From NCBI RefSeq assembly GCF_938010525.1, contig NZ_CALLVK010000010.1:1-50641 (forward strand): DNA of 50,641 bases, written 5' to 3'. The position numbers and the translations under genes were made by a program. Shown in pieces: positions 30,444 through 38,215 of this stretch. Source of the DNA: Abiotrophia sp938010525 (lineage in GTDB: Bacteria > Bacillota > Bacilli > Lactobacillales > Aerococcaceae). The notes beneath the pieces were generated by a model. That model ran no database searches. It had not been told where the DNA came from and was given only the letters and a program-made list of their open reading frames with translations. The number at the start of each line of letters is the position of its first letter. The first letter of the stretch is position 1.

Positions 30444-32027
30444 TTACTTAGTTGTAGGCTTTTTGGCCTTTTTAACTTCAGTAGTCTTAGTTGACTTAGT
30501 CTCTTCCGCTACTTCAGCCTCTTCACTTGCTACTTTGAAGGCAGGATTCAAACGGCAGTAGGTAGTTGTCAACTCCAATAATTCTTCCGCTAATTGGTCA
30601 GTCAGAGCATCTGACTTCATACGCCATTTCCAGTTGTTACCTAAGGTAGATGGCACGTTCATACGCGCTTCGTTACCTAAGTTCAACAAGTCTTGCATGG
30701 TGTAGATTGCCATCTTGCTGACAGCAGCAGCAATCCCGCGGTTGAGGGCATGAGAAACTGTTTCATTTTCCCCACGTCTCATGTAGGCATTGAAGAATTC
30801 ACGTGATGCCTCATCAGCTGAGTCTTGGAACCAGCCTAAACCAGTTTCGTTATCGTGGGTTCCCACATAACATACAGAATTATAGACGTAATTGTGAGGT
30901 AAATCAACTGAATCCCCTCCGCCAAAACCAAATTGCATGATCTTCATACCTGGGAAGCCGGTTTCATCCCGCATATCAATTACTTCCTGGGTCATAAAGC
31001 CTAAATCTTCAGCAATAATCTTAACATCGCCTAATTCCTTGCGAATAGCACGGAAGAGGTCGCTACCTGGGCCTTTGACCCATTCACCATTGATAGCAGT
31101 GGTGTCGCCAAATGGAATTTCCCAGTAGGACTCGAAGCCACGGAAGTGGTCAATCCGGACTACATCGTAGAGCTTGAAGCTTTCCTTAAGGCGAGTAATC
31201 CACCAAGCATAACCGTCAGCCTTCATAGCGTCCCAGTTATAGATTGGGTTACCCCAGAGCTGGCCGTCGGCGGTAAAGGCATCTGGTGGGCATCCAGCCA
31301 CAACACTTGGTTGGTGATCTTCAGATGTCTTGAAGTAATGTGGGGTCATCCACATTTCAACACTATCCGCTGCAACATAGATTGGCATGTCCCCAATAAT
31401 CTCAATGTGTTGAGCATTGGCATATTTCTTAAGTGCTTGCCATTGGATGTTGAAGAAGTATTGCACTACACGGTGGTAGGTCAAGACATCCGCTAATTGT
31501 TGACGCAAATGAACGATGGTCGCTTCATCGCGCAAGGTAGCTTTTGGATCCCATTGGAACCATGGCTTGAGATCATAATGCTCCTTGATTGCCATGTATT
31601 CACAGTAAGGCTCCAACCATTCATAGTTGTCCGCCAAGAATTGTTGGTAGTCCTTCTTGTCAGCTTTAGCCAAGAAGTTAGCGACTGCCTTCTCCAAGAT
31701 TGGACGACGTTCTGTATAGACCTTGGCATAGTCCACATATTCTGGATGGTCACCGAAGTCTACCCCAGCATAATCAGCTTCTGTCAGCCAGCCCGCTTCA
31801 ACTAGGAGATCCAAGTCGATGAAGTGAGTGTTGCCGGCAAAGGCAGAGAATGATTGGTAAGGGGAGTCTCCATAAGACGTGGTCCCTAGAGGCAAAATTT
31901 GCCAGTATTGTTGGCCTGTTTTTGCCAGGAAATCGACAAAATCATAGGCTGATTGCCCGAAAGACCCAATCCCAAACTTAGATGGGAGAGATGATATATG
32001 AAGGAGTACGCCACTCGTACGTTGCAT
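30444..32027 (-). CDS. malQ: 4-alpha-glucanotransferase (amylomaltase)
   Basis: A 527-residue GH77 enzyme that moves glucan chains between maltodextrins and releases glucose. Catalytic residues are visible: the nucleophile Asp in VVRIDHFRGFESYWEIP, the Glu in IIAEDLGFM and the Asp in VGTHDNETGLGW. The ATG at 32027 has AAAGGAGG upstream and gives the usual MQRTSGVLLHISSLPS start; the open frame extends 37 codons further through the promoter. The last 25 residues are a Glu/Lys/Thr-rich tail not needed in the family. It is the first gene of an operon with glgP. Confidence 0.94.
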   Translation of the reverse strand: MQRTSGVLLHISSLPSKFGIGSFGQSAYDFVDFLAKTGQQYWQILPLGTTSYGDSPYQSFSAFAGNTHFIDLDLLVEAGWLTEADYAGVDFGDHPEYVDYAKVYTERRPILEKAVANFLAKADKKDYQQFLADNYEWLEPYCEYMAIKEHYDLKPWFQWDPKATLRDEATIVHLRQQLADVLTYHRVVQYFFNIQWQALKKYANAQHIEIIGDMPIYVAADSVEMWMTPHYFKTSEDHQPSVVAGCPPDAFTADGQLWGNPIYNWDAMKADGYAWWITRLKESFKLYDVVRIDHFRGFESYWEIPFGDTTAINGEWVKGPGSDLFRAIRKELGDVKIIAEDLGFMTQEVIDMRDETGFPGMKIMQFGFGGGDSVDLPHNYVYNSVCYVGTHDNETGLGWFQDSADEASREFFNAYMRRGENETVSHALNRGIAAAVSKMAIYTMQDLLNLGNEARMNVPSTLGNNWKWRMKSDALTDQLAEELLELTTTYCRLNPAFKVASEEAEVAEETKSTKTTEVKKAKKPTTK

Positions 32028-32070
32028 ACCCAAACCTCCTTTGCATATTTTCTTTTTTTTGACAACTCTA

Positions 32071-32098
32071 ATTATACGCAAACGGTTTGCAAGTGCAA
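32071..32098 (-). promoter_or_regulatory. malQ promoter with a LacI-type operator in its spacer
   Basis: TTGCAC (32093-32098), 16-bp spacer, TATAAT (32071-32076). The spacer holds the palindrome GCAAACGGTTTGC (32078-32090), the core shape of MalR and other LacI-family operators. Repressor binding would block RNA polymerase directly. CcpA could also bind but the site fits MalR better. Confidence 0.75.
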
Positions 32099-32171
32099 TC
32101 CCTTTCTCTGATGTTCTCGGTATCAGAATATCAGTCATTAGAACTGGTTTCAGAACTTACAAGCAAATCCC

Positions 32172-32200
32172 TTGTTTCCTAGTCATATCAGGCTTAAAAT
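32172..32200 (+). promoter_or_regulatory. Promoter of the glutaredoxin-like gene
   Basis: TTGTTT (32172-32177), 17-bp spacer, TAAAAT (32195-32200). Confidence 0.5.
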
Positions 32201-32235
32201 GAGTCTAAAGACCATTACTTTGAGGAGGATTTTTC

Positions 32236-32484
32236 ATGACACACCCTACCCTATTTTTTAGTGACAAGTGCCCCGATACCCAACCTTTTGTAGCGGGACT
32301 TGAAGCTCGTGGCATCCGCTATGATGCTGTCAATATTACGAACTCCATGCGGGAACTTAAGGCCTTCCTACAGCTTCGCGATAGTCGCCCTGAATTCCAA
32401 GCGGTTAAGGATGGCGCTAGAGTTGGGGTTCCTGTCTTGCTTAAGGAAGATGGCAGCCTTCATTTTAGCTTAGACAGCCTTTAA
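32236..32484 (+). CDS. Glutaredoxin-related protein
   Basis: An 82-residue thioredoxin-fold protein. The N-terminal TLFFSDKCPDTQPFVAGLEARGI carries a CPDT active site, a monothiol variant of CxxC. VGVPVLLKEDG supplies the cis-proline. Related small proteins are found in many Lactobacillales next to unrelated genes. It may reduce or glutathionylate a specific partner; no ribonucleotide reductase gene lies nearby. GAGGAGG precedes the ATG. Confidence 0.75.
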   Translation: MTHPTLFFSDKCPDTQPFVAGLEARGIRYDAVNITNSMRELKAFLQLRDSRPEFQAVKDGARVGVPVLLKEDGSLHFSLDSL

Positions 32485-32505
32485 GCTAGTCCTATATCAA
32501 AAAAG

Positions 32506-32533
32506 AAACTGGGACTTAGGTCCTGGTTTTTTT
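32506..32533 (+). terminator. Terminator of the glutaredoxin-like gene
   Basis: AAACTGGGAC/GTCCTGGTTT (two G-U pairs) with loop TTAG, followed by a T run. It reaches the mvaS stop codon on the other strand. Confidence 0.75.
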
Positions 32534-33704
32534 AGTGTTTGCCATAGTAACGGCGGTGGCCGTCGATTTTATCTAAGACAAAGCCTGCTTCCTGGCTTTG
32601 GCGTGGTACTTGATAGTCCGCTTCTTGTGGCAAGCGCTGAGAAAAAATCCGCTCGTAGTCTTGGACTGCTAGGGCTTGTCGGCGCTCCAGGTGTGCCTTC
32701 AAGGCAGCCAGATCCAAAGCCTCTCTAAAGCCTTCTTGTAGTGTCCCAGAGAAGAGTTCGGCGACCGCGCCTGAACCATAGGAGAAGAGTCCCAGGCTGT
32801 CCCCTGCCGCTAAATCCTCTACTTGCGTCAAATAGGACAGGAGGCTGAGATAGAGGGAGCCGGTGTAAATATTGCCCACCTGACGCCCCAAACGCGTAGC
32901 CGGTTCATAGGCTGCTTGCCAACGCTCAATCAGACTGGCATCCAGGCTTCCTTTTTGCGCTAAGGCATCCAAGGCCTTCTTGCCCATCTTGGTAAATGGC
33001 AGGTGGAAGACCACATTGCGCCAGTTTTCAGGCGACAAACCTGCTTGTTTGGCTGACGCCATGACCTGACAGAAGCAATCTTGGTAGAGTTCAGTCGAGA
33101 ATTTGCCATCTACTAGCGCCACGTCAGAATAAGATGGACGCCAGAAATCAAATTGGTTATCAGTATAAGAAATAGATTGACTATCCAAGGCCAAAATCCG
33201 CGGATTAGCAGAGATGAGGAGGGCTACTGCCCCAGCTCCTTGCGTAGGCTCACCTGGCGTACCGAGACCGTAGCGGGCGATGTCGGTGGCCACCACTAGT
33301 ACCTTACGGTCTGGTCGTAGGCGAACGTAGTCACAGGCCGAATGGAGGCCTGCTGTCGCCCCGTAGCAGGCTTGCTTGATCTCATAGGCCTTACAATAGG
33401 GTTGTAAATCCAATAATTCGTGTAAGTAGCTAGCTACTGACTTGGAATAGTCAAAAGCCGATTCAGTCCCTACAATGACTTGGTCAATAGCTAAACGGTC
33501 ATGCTCATCTAAGATGCTAGCGGCCGCATTGGCCGCCATCGCGACCACATCTTGATCTAGGGGTGGCACGGCCATCTTGTCTTGGCCGATACCAATCGTG
33601 TATTTACTTGGCTCAACGCCACGGGCTTGAGCTAATTCGGTCATTTCAATATAGTATTGGGGCACATAGAGCCCGATTTTGTCTATACCGACAGTTACGG
33701 TCAT
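32532..33704 (-). CDS. mvaS: Hydroxymethylglutaryl-CoA synthase
   Basis: A 390-residue thiolase-fold enzyme condensing acetyl-CoA with acetoacetyl-CoA, the first committed step of the mevalonate pathway. Catalytic residues are visible: Glu in VGTESAFDYSKS near 79, Cys in EIKQACYGATAG near 111, and His in VFHLPFTKMGKKA near 233. Length is typical of the bacterial enzyme. It lies downstream of mvaA on the same strand, but a terminator and an extended -10 (TGGTACAAT) lie between them, so it may be partly independent. Confidence 0.95.
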   Translation of the reverse strand: MTVTVGIDKIGLYVPQYYIEMTELAQARGVEPSKYTIGIGQDKMAVPPLDQDVVAMAANAAASILDEHDRLAIDQVIVGTESAFDYSKSVASYLHELLDLQPYCKAYEIKQACYGATAGLHSACDYVRLRPDRKVLVVATDIARYGLGTPGEPTQGAGAVALLISANPRILALDSQSISYTDNQFDFWRPSYSDVALVDGKFSTELYQDCFCQVMASAKQAGLSPENWRNVVFHLPFTKMGKKALDALAQKGSLDASLIERWQAAYEPATRLGRQVGNIYTGSLYLSLLSYLTQVEDLAAGDSLGLFSYGSGAVAELFSGTLQEGFREALDLAALKAHLERRQALAVQDYERIFSQRLPQEADYQVPRQSQEAGFVLDKIDGHRRYYGKH

Positions 33705-33750
33705 CTTTTATCACCTATATTCCTAATTTGTCACGCTTATTGTACCACGA

Positions 33751-33776
33751 AAAAGGCGCCTTTAACTTAAAGGCGC
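33751..33776 (-). terminator. Terminator between mvaA and mvaS
   Basis: GCGCCTTTAA/TTAAAGGCGC followed on the minus strand by CCTTTTTCG. Confidence 0.75.
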
Positions 33777-33794
33777 GCTAACTTAATAAATTTT

Positions 33795-35072
33795 TTAACT
33801 TCCCTCTTGGCTGCGTAGCTGGGCTAAGAGCTGTTCAGCTAAAGCACGGTTCATGGCAGGAGTCTGACGCAAGGCCTTAACTAGGGCAGGCACTTCCTCT
33901 AGACTGGCACCCACTTGAAGGGCCAAGGACCGGGCTTGCAAGGCCATATGACCCTTTTGAATGCCGTCAGTCACTAGGGCTCTCAAGGCAGCAAAGTTCT
34001 GGGCTAGGCCGACTGCTGCAATGATTTGGGCCAGCTCACGGGCATTGGGCTTGCCTAAGATAGCTAGGGCCAATTGGGCCGTTGGATGGACAGCTAGGGT
34101 CCCGCCAACGGTCGCAAGGGACAAGGGCAGGGTTAATTCCCCTTCTAGTCTTGCTTGGTCAGGGGAAAGGGTCCATTGACTGAGGCCCCGATATTGACCA
34201 TCCCGAGCCGCATGGGCGTGGACACCGGCTTCCACCGCTCGCCAGTCATTACCGGTGGCAAGTAAGACCGCATCTACCCCATTCATAATGCCCTTATTAT
34301 GAGTCACCGCCCGACGTGGATCCAACTGGGCCACGCGACTGGCCTGACTCAAACGTTTGGCCAAAGTCAAGGCCTGCTCTGGATTGGCGTGAAGCTGGGA
34401 GACGGGCAGGCTAACCTGGGCTTTGACTAGGAGCTTGTCGCCATGGTTAGAAAGAATCCGCAGAAGGGCTTGCCCCCCCAGGCTGGCTTCAACTTCAGGC
34501 GCAAGGGCCTCTAGGACCGTATTCATGACATTGGCGCCCATGGCGTCACAGGGATCCAAGCTCAAATAGACACAGAGAAAATCGCCCTGATCATCCCCGT
34601 AGCTATCGGCCCATAAATCGCAAGGGCCGCCACCACGGGCTACCATGCTAGGACAGGCTGCCCGAGCTAGGTCCAGCCAGTGGTCTTTATGCGCCGAAAC
34701 TTGCTCAAGCCCGCTAGCCAGGTCTTCAATATCGGTTAGCACAATCTGTCCAATTAGTTGGCGACTTAAGACCTGAGACTGGATATTGCCCAGGCGTTTG
34801 CCCCCGTTGCTGGCTGCAGCCACCACGCTAGGCTCTTCAATAGCCATTGGCACCACATAGTCCCGACCATTAATTTTGAAGGTTGGAGCCAGACCAAAAG
34901 GCAGACTATAATTGCCCACATAGTTCTCAATCAACTGGTTGGCCACTGACTCTGGCAAGGCCAGGGCTGTTTCCAGGGCTTGGGCTTGCCCTTCCTCTTC
35001 CAAATAAGTCGCCAAAATGTCCCGGCGCTGGCTGATTTCTTTCTGATAGAAAGCTCCAAAATCTGCTGGCAT
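33795..35072 (-). CDS. mvaA: Hydroxymethylglutaryl-CoA reductase, class II
   Basis: A 425-residue enzyme reducing HMG-CoA to mevalonate for isoprenoid synthesis. Class II features are visible: ENYVGNYSLPFGLAPTFKINGRDYVVPMAIEEPSVVAAAS with the catalytic glutamate near residue 83, the DAMGANVMNTV region near 185, the lysine-containing NKGIMNGVDAV near 265, and the C-terminal histidine in KGHMALQARSLAL. It is a single-function protein, not the thiolase fusion (MvaE) of enterococci. GAGGAGG precedes the ATG. It is divergent from yggS. Confidence 0.94.
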   Translation of the reverse strand: MPADFGAFYQKEISQRRDILATYLEEEGQAQALETALALPESVANQLIENYVGNYSLPFGLAPTFKINGRDYVVPMAIEEPSVVAAASNGGKRLGNIQSQVLSRQLIGQIVLTDIEDLASGLEQVSAHKDHWLDLARAACPSMVARGGGPCDLWADSYGDDQGDFLCVYLSLDPCDAMGANVMNTVLEALAPEVEASLGGQALLRILSNHGDKLLVKAQVSLPVSQLHANPEQALTLAKRLSQASRVAQLDPRRAVTHNKGIMNGVDAVLLATGNDWRAVEAGVHAHAARDGQYRGLSQWTLSPDQARLEGELTLPLSLATVGGTLAVHPTAQLALAILGKPNARELAQIIAAVGLAQNFAALRALVTDGIQKGHMALQARSLALQVGASLEEVPALVKALRQTPAMNRALAEQLLAQLRSQEGS

Positions 35073-35106
35073 CTTAGATCCTCCTCAAGACGTATTCTAC
35101 CTCCTT

Positions 35107-35174
35107 AGTATAGCATGTCCCACGCCACTTGGGAACGCGGGACTTTTGCAAAAAGCTAGCGACCGTGCTATACT
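35107..35174. promoter_or_regulatory. Divergent promoters of mvaA and yggS with a shared inverted repeat
   Basis: Rightward: TTGCAA (35146-35151), 17-bp spacer, TATACT (35169-35174). Leftward: TTCCCA (35130-35135), 17-bp spacer, TATACT (35107-35112). Between and overlapping them, GTCCCACG (35117-35124) and CGCGGGAC (35136-35143) form an inverted repeat with 11 bases between arms. It covers the leftward -35 and could be an operator. No regulator gene is adjacent. Confidence 0.55.
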
Positions 35175-35201
35175 ACAGCCATTAAGTAGGAGGAATATTC
35201 C

Positions 35202-35888
35202 ATGACTCAGAAGCTCATCCAGGATCGCTATCAGGCGGTCTTAGACCGTATCCAAAAACATAGCCCAGAAGGCAAGGCCCCTCAGCTAATTGCCGTCAGC
35301 AAGACAGTGGGCGCCGACCAAATTCAAGCCCTCTATGATTTAGGCCAACGGCATTTTGGCGAGAATCGCTATCCTGCCCTCTTAGAAAAGCAGGCCGCCC
35401 TAGCCCAAACTGCTCCAGACATTGTCTGGCACTTCATCGGCAGGATCCAAACCCGCCAGGTCAAGGAGTTTATCAATCAAATTGACTATCTCCATGCCCT
35501 AGACCGCTTTGACTTAGCCAAGGAAATTCAAAAGCGGGCCGACCACCCTATCAAGTGCTTCCTCCAGGTCAATGTATCGGGCGAAGAGAGCAAGACAGGC
35601 TATGAGCCCGAGCAAGTCTTTGCGGCCATCGAGCAGCTAGCTCCTTACGATAAGATTGAAATCGTGGGCCTGATGACCATGGCGCCAGCCGATGCCCTAG
35701 AAGGCGAGCTCCACTTCTTCTTCAAGACTCTCAAACATCTCCAACTCCTAGTCCAAGAAGCCGGCTATCCTCACGCTCCTTGTAGTGAGCTCAGCATGGG
35801 CATGAGTCAAGACTATAGCATCGCCACCGAGGAAGGTGCTAGCTTCCTGCGTGTGGGCAGTGCCCTTTTCGCGCCTGAAGGCTATTAA
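35202..35888 (+). CDS. YggS/PROSC family PLP homeostasis protein
   Basis: A 228-residue PLP-binding TIM-barrel protein without known enzymatic activity, which buffers pyridoxal phosphate and affects amino acid pools. The PLP lysine is in LIAVSKTVGADQI near residue 34; RHFGENRYPALLEK, WHFIGRIQTRQVK, VNVSGEESKTGY and ELSMGMSQDYSIA are family motifs. In many Gram-positives (ylmE) it lies in the division gene cluster; here it stands alone, divergent from mvaA. AGGAGGAA precedes the ATG. Confidence 0.9.
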   Translation: MTQKLIQDRYQAVLDRIQKHSPEGKAPQLIAVSKTVGADQIQALYDLGQRHFGENRYPALLEKQAALAQTAPDIVWHFIGRIQTRQVKEFINQIDYLHALDRFDLAKEIQKRADHPIKCFLQVNVSGEESKTGYEPEQVFAAIEQLAPYDKIEIVGLMTMAPADALEGELHFFFKTLKHLQLLVQEAGYPHAPCSELSMGMSQDYSIATEEGASFLRVGSALFAPEGY

Positions 35889-35908
35889 TTTATGCTATCA
35901 AGAAAAGA

Positions 35909-35942
35909 CCCCTGAAGCCAGGATTCCAAATGGCTTCAGAGG
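35909..35942. terminator. Bidirectional terminator between yggS and the next gene
   Basis: CCTGAAGCC/GGCTTCAGAGG stem with T-rich sequence on both sides (TTATTTTATT rightward, TCTTTTCTT leftward). Confidence 0.75.
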
Positions 35943-35957
35943 CTTATTTTATTGTTT

Positions 35958-36422
35958 TTAACGTTGACGGGCTGCCTTAAGGTCAGACAGTTTCACCACT
36001 AGGCGACCATCTTGGGTATAGCAGAAGTTGCGTACCTTGCTGGCATCAGCCATGACTTCAATGAGACGGTCGCGGTAAGGCTCAGCCAACTCGTCGAAGA
36101 GGAACTCATCATCAGACAGTTGCAATTGTTGACGTTGGGCCTCAATTTGTCCTTGGGTCCAGAGTTGATAGCTACGACTTGGCAAATTGCCTTGGAATTT
36201 GCGTTTTTCGATCCGGTAGACGTAACGATCATCATCATAGGTGATTTCCAAGGCCCCGGTATTAGTCCGCGTCTCCTTGACATCCCGATGGTGTTCCTTG
36301 TGGATGCGCCACCAGGTGTAAATAGCATTGAGGGCTTCTTCCTCTGTTAGGTAGGAACCATGCTCCTTGCGGGCATCTGTATAGCGGTCTACCCAATAGT
36401 TCGTGTACACAACTTTTTCCAT
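35958..36422 (-). CDS. Unknown conserved-looking cytoplasmic protein
   Basis: A 154-residue charged protein with no signal peptide, membrane segment or motif I recognise. It starts MEKVVYTNYWVDRYTDARKEHGSYLTEEEALNAIYTWWRIH, with many aromatic and charged residues, and ends in a helical half rich in Gln, Asp and Glu. Codon use and a strong AGGAGG ribosome site resemble the host genes. It has its own promoter and terminator. Confidence 0.65.
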   Translation of the reverse strand: MEKVVYTNYWVDRYTDARKEHGSYLTEEEALNAIYTWWRIHKEHHRDVKETRTNTGALEITYDDDRYVYRIEKRKFQGNLPSRSYQLWTQGQIEAQRQQLQLSDDEFLFDELAEPYRDRLIEVMADASKVRNFCYTQDGRLVVKLSDLKAARQR

Positions 36423-36457
36423 ATGAGAACCTCCTTGTTAAGCGTTTCCATAATCTT

Positions 36458-36485
36458 ATTATAGCATAGCCTTATGAAATAGCAA
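36458..36485 (-). promoter_or_regulatory. Promoter of the 35958-36422 gene
   Basis: TTGCTA (36480-36485), 16-bp spacer, TATAAT (36458-36463) preceded by TGC. Just downstream, ATGGAAACGCTTAAC partly resembles a cre site. Confidence 0.6.
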
Positions 36486-36486
36486 T

Positions 36487-36528
36487 GAAAAAGCCGACTA
36501 CTTTGCAAGTGATTGCTAGTAGTCGGCT
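36487..36528 (-). terminator. Terminator of the secreted protein gene
   Basis: AGCCGACTAC/GTAGTCGGCT with a 17-base loop, followed on the minus strand by TTTTTC. Confidence 0.8.
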
Positions 36529-36534
36529 ATGGTC

Positions 36535-37041
36535 TTATGGCTTGACTTCTTGAATAGAAAATTGGTTACCCTGTAAATCCAGGGCCTTGCCGGTCAGAAT
36601 TTGAGCCACTAAACGCGTGACCGTGGTCTTATCATATAGGACCTTAATAGAAGATGGCTCTTCTACTATTTCCACATTCTTAAACTCAAAGTAACGCGGT
36701 GTGATGTCTTGGTCATGGTCACTATGCTCGACATAGTCCAGCCTTTCCTGGCTGGCCTCCTGCTTCTTACTTGGATCAGCCAAGGAAACCCTTTGGGGAT
36801 TCTGGGTCAGCTGGTAAAAATCATCGAGCACTTGGTCGGTCTGACTGTCGCGGTTAAAGCGATAGGTCTCTGGCAGATAGAGTCGTACCGTCGTGTCCTT
36901 GATTTCAATGGCTACTAGACTGCTGTCGGACCTATCATTACGGAAGACCACTTGGCGCGGACTGGCAGCCACCGAGGTCCAAGTGACCAAGCTAAGTAAA
37001 ATAGCTAGAAAAGGAATGAGAAATTGTTTGAGTGCTTTCAT
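36535..37041 (-). CDS. Unknown secreted protein
   Basis: A 168-residue protein with a signal peptide (MKALKQFLIPFLAILLSLV, likely cleavage after SVAA-S). There is no lipobox cysteine, sortase motif or later membrane helix, so it is probably released or loosely attached. The mature part is polar with a beta-rich pattern (SSLVAIEIKDTTVRLYLPETYRF). I do not recognise the family. AAAGGAGG precedes the ATG. It lies 151 bp downstream of an RNPP-like regulator on the same strand, and may be its target. Confidence 0.65.
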   Translation of the reverse strand: MKALKQFLIPFLAILLSLVTWTSVAASPRQVVFRNDRSDSSLVAIEIKDTTVRLYLPETYRFNRDSQTDQVLDDFYQLTQNPQRVSLADPSKKQEASQERLDYVEHSDHDQDITPRYFEFKNVEIVEEPSSIKVLYDKTTVTRLVAQILTGKALDLQGNQFSIQEVKP

Positions 37042-37192
37042 AATTGTCTACCTCCTTTTAGTTAATTGAACAGTTTTTAACCCTTGCTGAGATTTGGCGG
37101 AGTAAGATTCCCTTTCACAATACAACAACTTTACTTCATTAGAGTTTAAAGCCGATAAATAGTGCATGAACAAGGTTAATGATGCTATAGAA

Positions 37193-38059
37193 TTAATATG
37201 TTGTTATCCCCTCCTCAATTTCTCTCAACAAGGATTTTGCTGCATTTAAAGCCAATTTTTTCTCCTCAATTTCGAATAACATGACAGAACGTTGACAAGA
37301 CAGTAAGGCGCTATCAAGTAACCCTAATTCATTCCATGCATATGCCTGATAAAAATAGGCTTCGCCTAACAAGAATAATTTTTGGCCCTTCACTAATAAA
37401 TCAACTGTTTTCGTGGCATAATCTAAGCACATTACATTATTATCGAGGTACATATATAATCGTGCTAAATTGATTAGAACCTTGGCTACAAACTCCGGCC
37501 CCAAAAATTCATAATAATGCTGTTCTAGCCCTTCTAGGGTAACTTTGGCAGCTTGGTAGTCTTTAATTTCCATTTGGACAATAGCCTTGGAATTGAGTGC
37601 TAGATAATATATACGCTGAGACTGTTTCTCTTTGGCAATCAACTCATCAAATTCTTCTAGTGCACGAGGGGCATCTTTTTCAAGATGAAATGCTAGGATG
37701 GCGTGGACCCACTTATAGGTTAGGACATCATCGTAAGATGCCGTTTCTAAATTCATCTTATCCAAGAGAAAGGCCAAGGTCTGATAGTCTTGCCGATACA
37801 AAAGGGTCTGAATCTGGTCTTGTGACAGTTGGTTAGTGACCTGTGTTTCAAGATTGAATAGCGCCAAGATATCCTCCATTGGCATTTCTAGCTTCTTAGC
37901 CAACTTAAAGAAAAGGTCAACAGACGGTAGAGATTCCCCTTTTTCAATCTTACTGATAACTGTCTGTGTACAAATACCTGTCGCCAACTCTTTTTGAGTC
38001 CATTGCTTTTGTTTACGGTACTGAAACATCATCTGAGCAATCCGCTCCTTGATATCCAA
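37193..38059 (-). CDS. RNPP-like transcription regulator with TPR repeats
   Basis: A 288-residue protein. An N-terminal XRE helix-turn-helix (about residues 8-62: KQWTQKELATGICTQTVISKIEKGESLPSVDLF) is followed by TPR-type helical repeats to the C-terminus (for example ALNSKAIVQMEIKDYQAAKVTLEGLEQHY and GEAYFYQAYAWNELGLLDSALLSC). This is the layout of PlcR, Rgg-like and other regulators that bind secreted peptides, but many such proteins have no known peptide. The start is TTG behind AAGGAGGGGG. No signal-peptide-like small gene is evident next to it. Confidence 0.8.
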   Translation of the reverse strand: MDIKERIAQMMFQYRKQKQWTQKELATGICTQTVISKIEKGESLPSVDLFFKLAKKLEMPMEDILALFNLETQVTNQLSQDQIQTLLYRQDYQTLAFLLDKMNLETASYDDVLTYKWVHAILAFHLEKDAPRALEEFDELIAKEKQSQRIYYLALNSKAIVQMEIKDYQAAKVTLEGLEQHYYEFLGPEFVAKVLINLARLYMYLDNNVMCLDYATKTVDLLVKGQKLFLLGEAYFYQAYAWNELGLLDSALLSCQRSVMLFEIEEKKLALNAAKSLLREIEEGITTY

Positions 38060-38085
38060 CTTATCCCCCTCCTTTCTACAATCAT

Positions 38086-38114
38086 ATTATACATCGTAAC
38101 ACTTTCGGAATCAA
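38086..38114 (-). promoter_or_regulatory. Promoter of the TPR regulator
   Basis: TTGATT (38109-38114), 17-bp spacer, perfect TATAAT (38086-38091). Confidence 0.72.
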
Positions 38115-38170
38115 GAGAAAACTATAGTGTTTATATAAAATTTATCCTTTAGGAGAGTGACTGCTCTCTC

Positions 38171-38208
38171 TAAAATAAAAGGAGGTTGAGACCTGTGTCT
38201 CAACCTCC
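38171..38208 (-). terminator. Terminator of glmS
   Basis: A 12-bp perfect stem GGAGGTTGAGAC with loop ACAG, followed on the minus strand by TTTTATTTTA. Confidence 0.92.
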
Positions 38209-38215
38209 ACTATTC

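Noticed and set aside
32028..32138. A 37-codon N-terminal extension of malQ
   Set aside because: It covers the malQ promoter and operator; the family start at 32027 has a strong ribosome site.
37042..37192. A 39-codon minus-strand frame as a signalling peptide for the TPR regulator
   Set aside because: It has no ribosome site before its ATG and no hydrophobic export segment.
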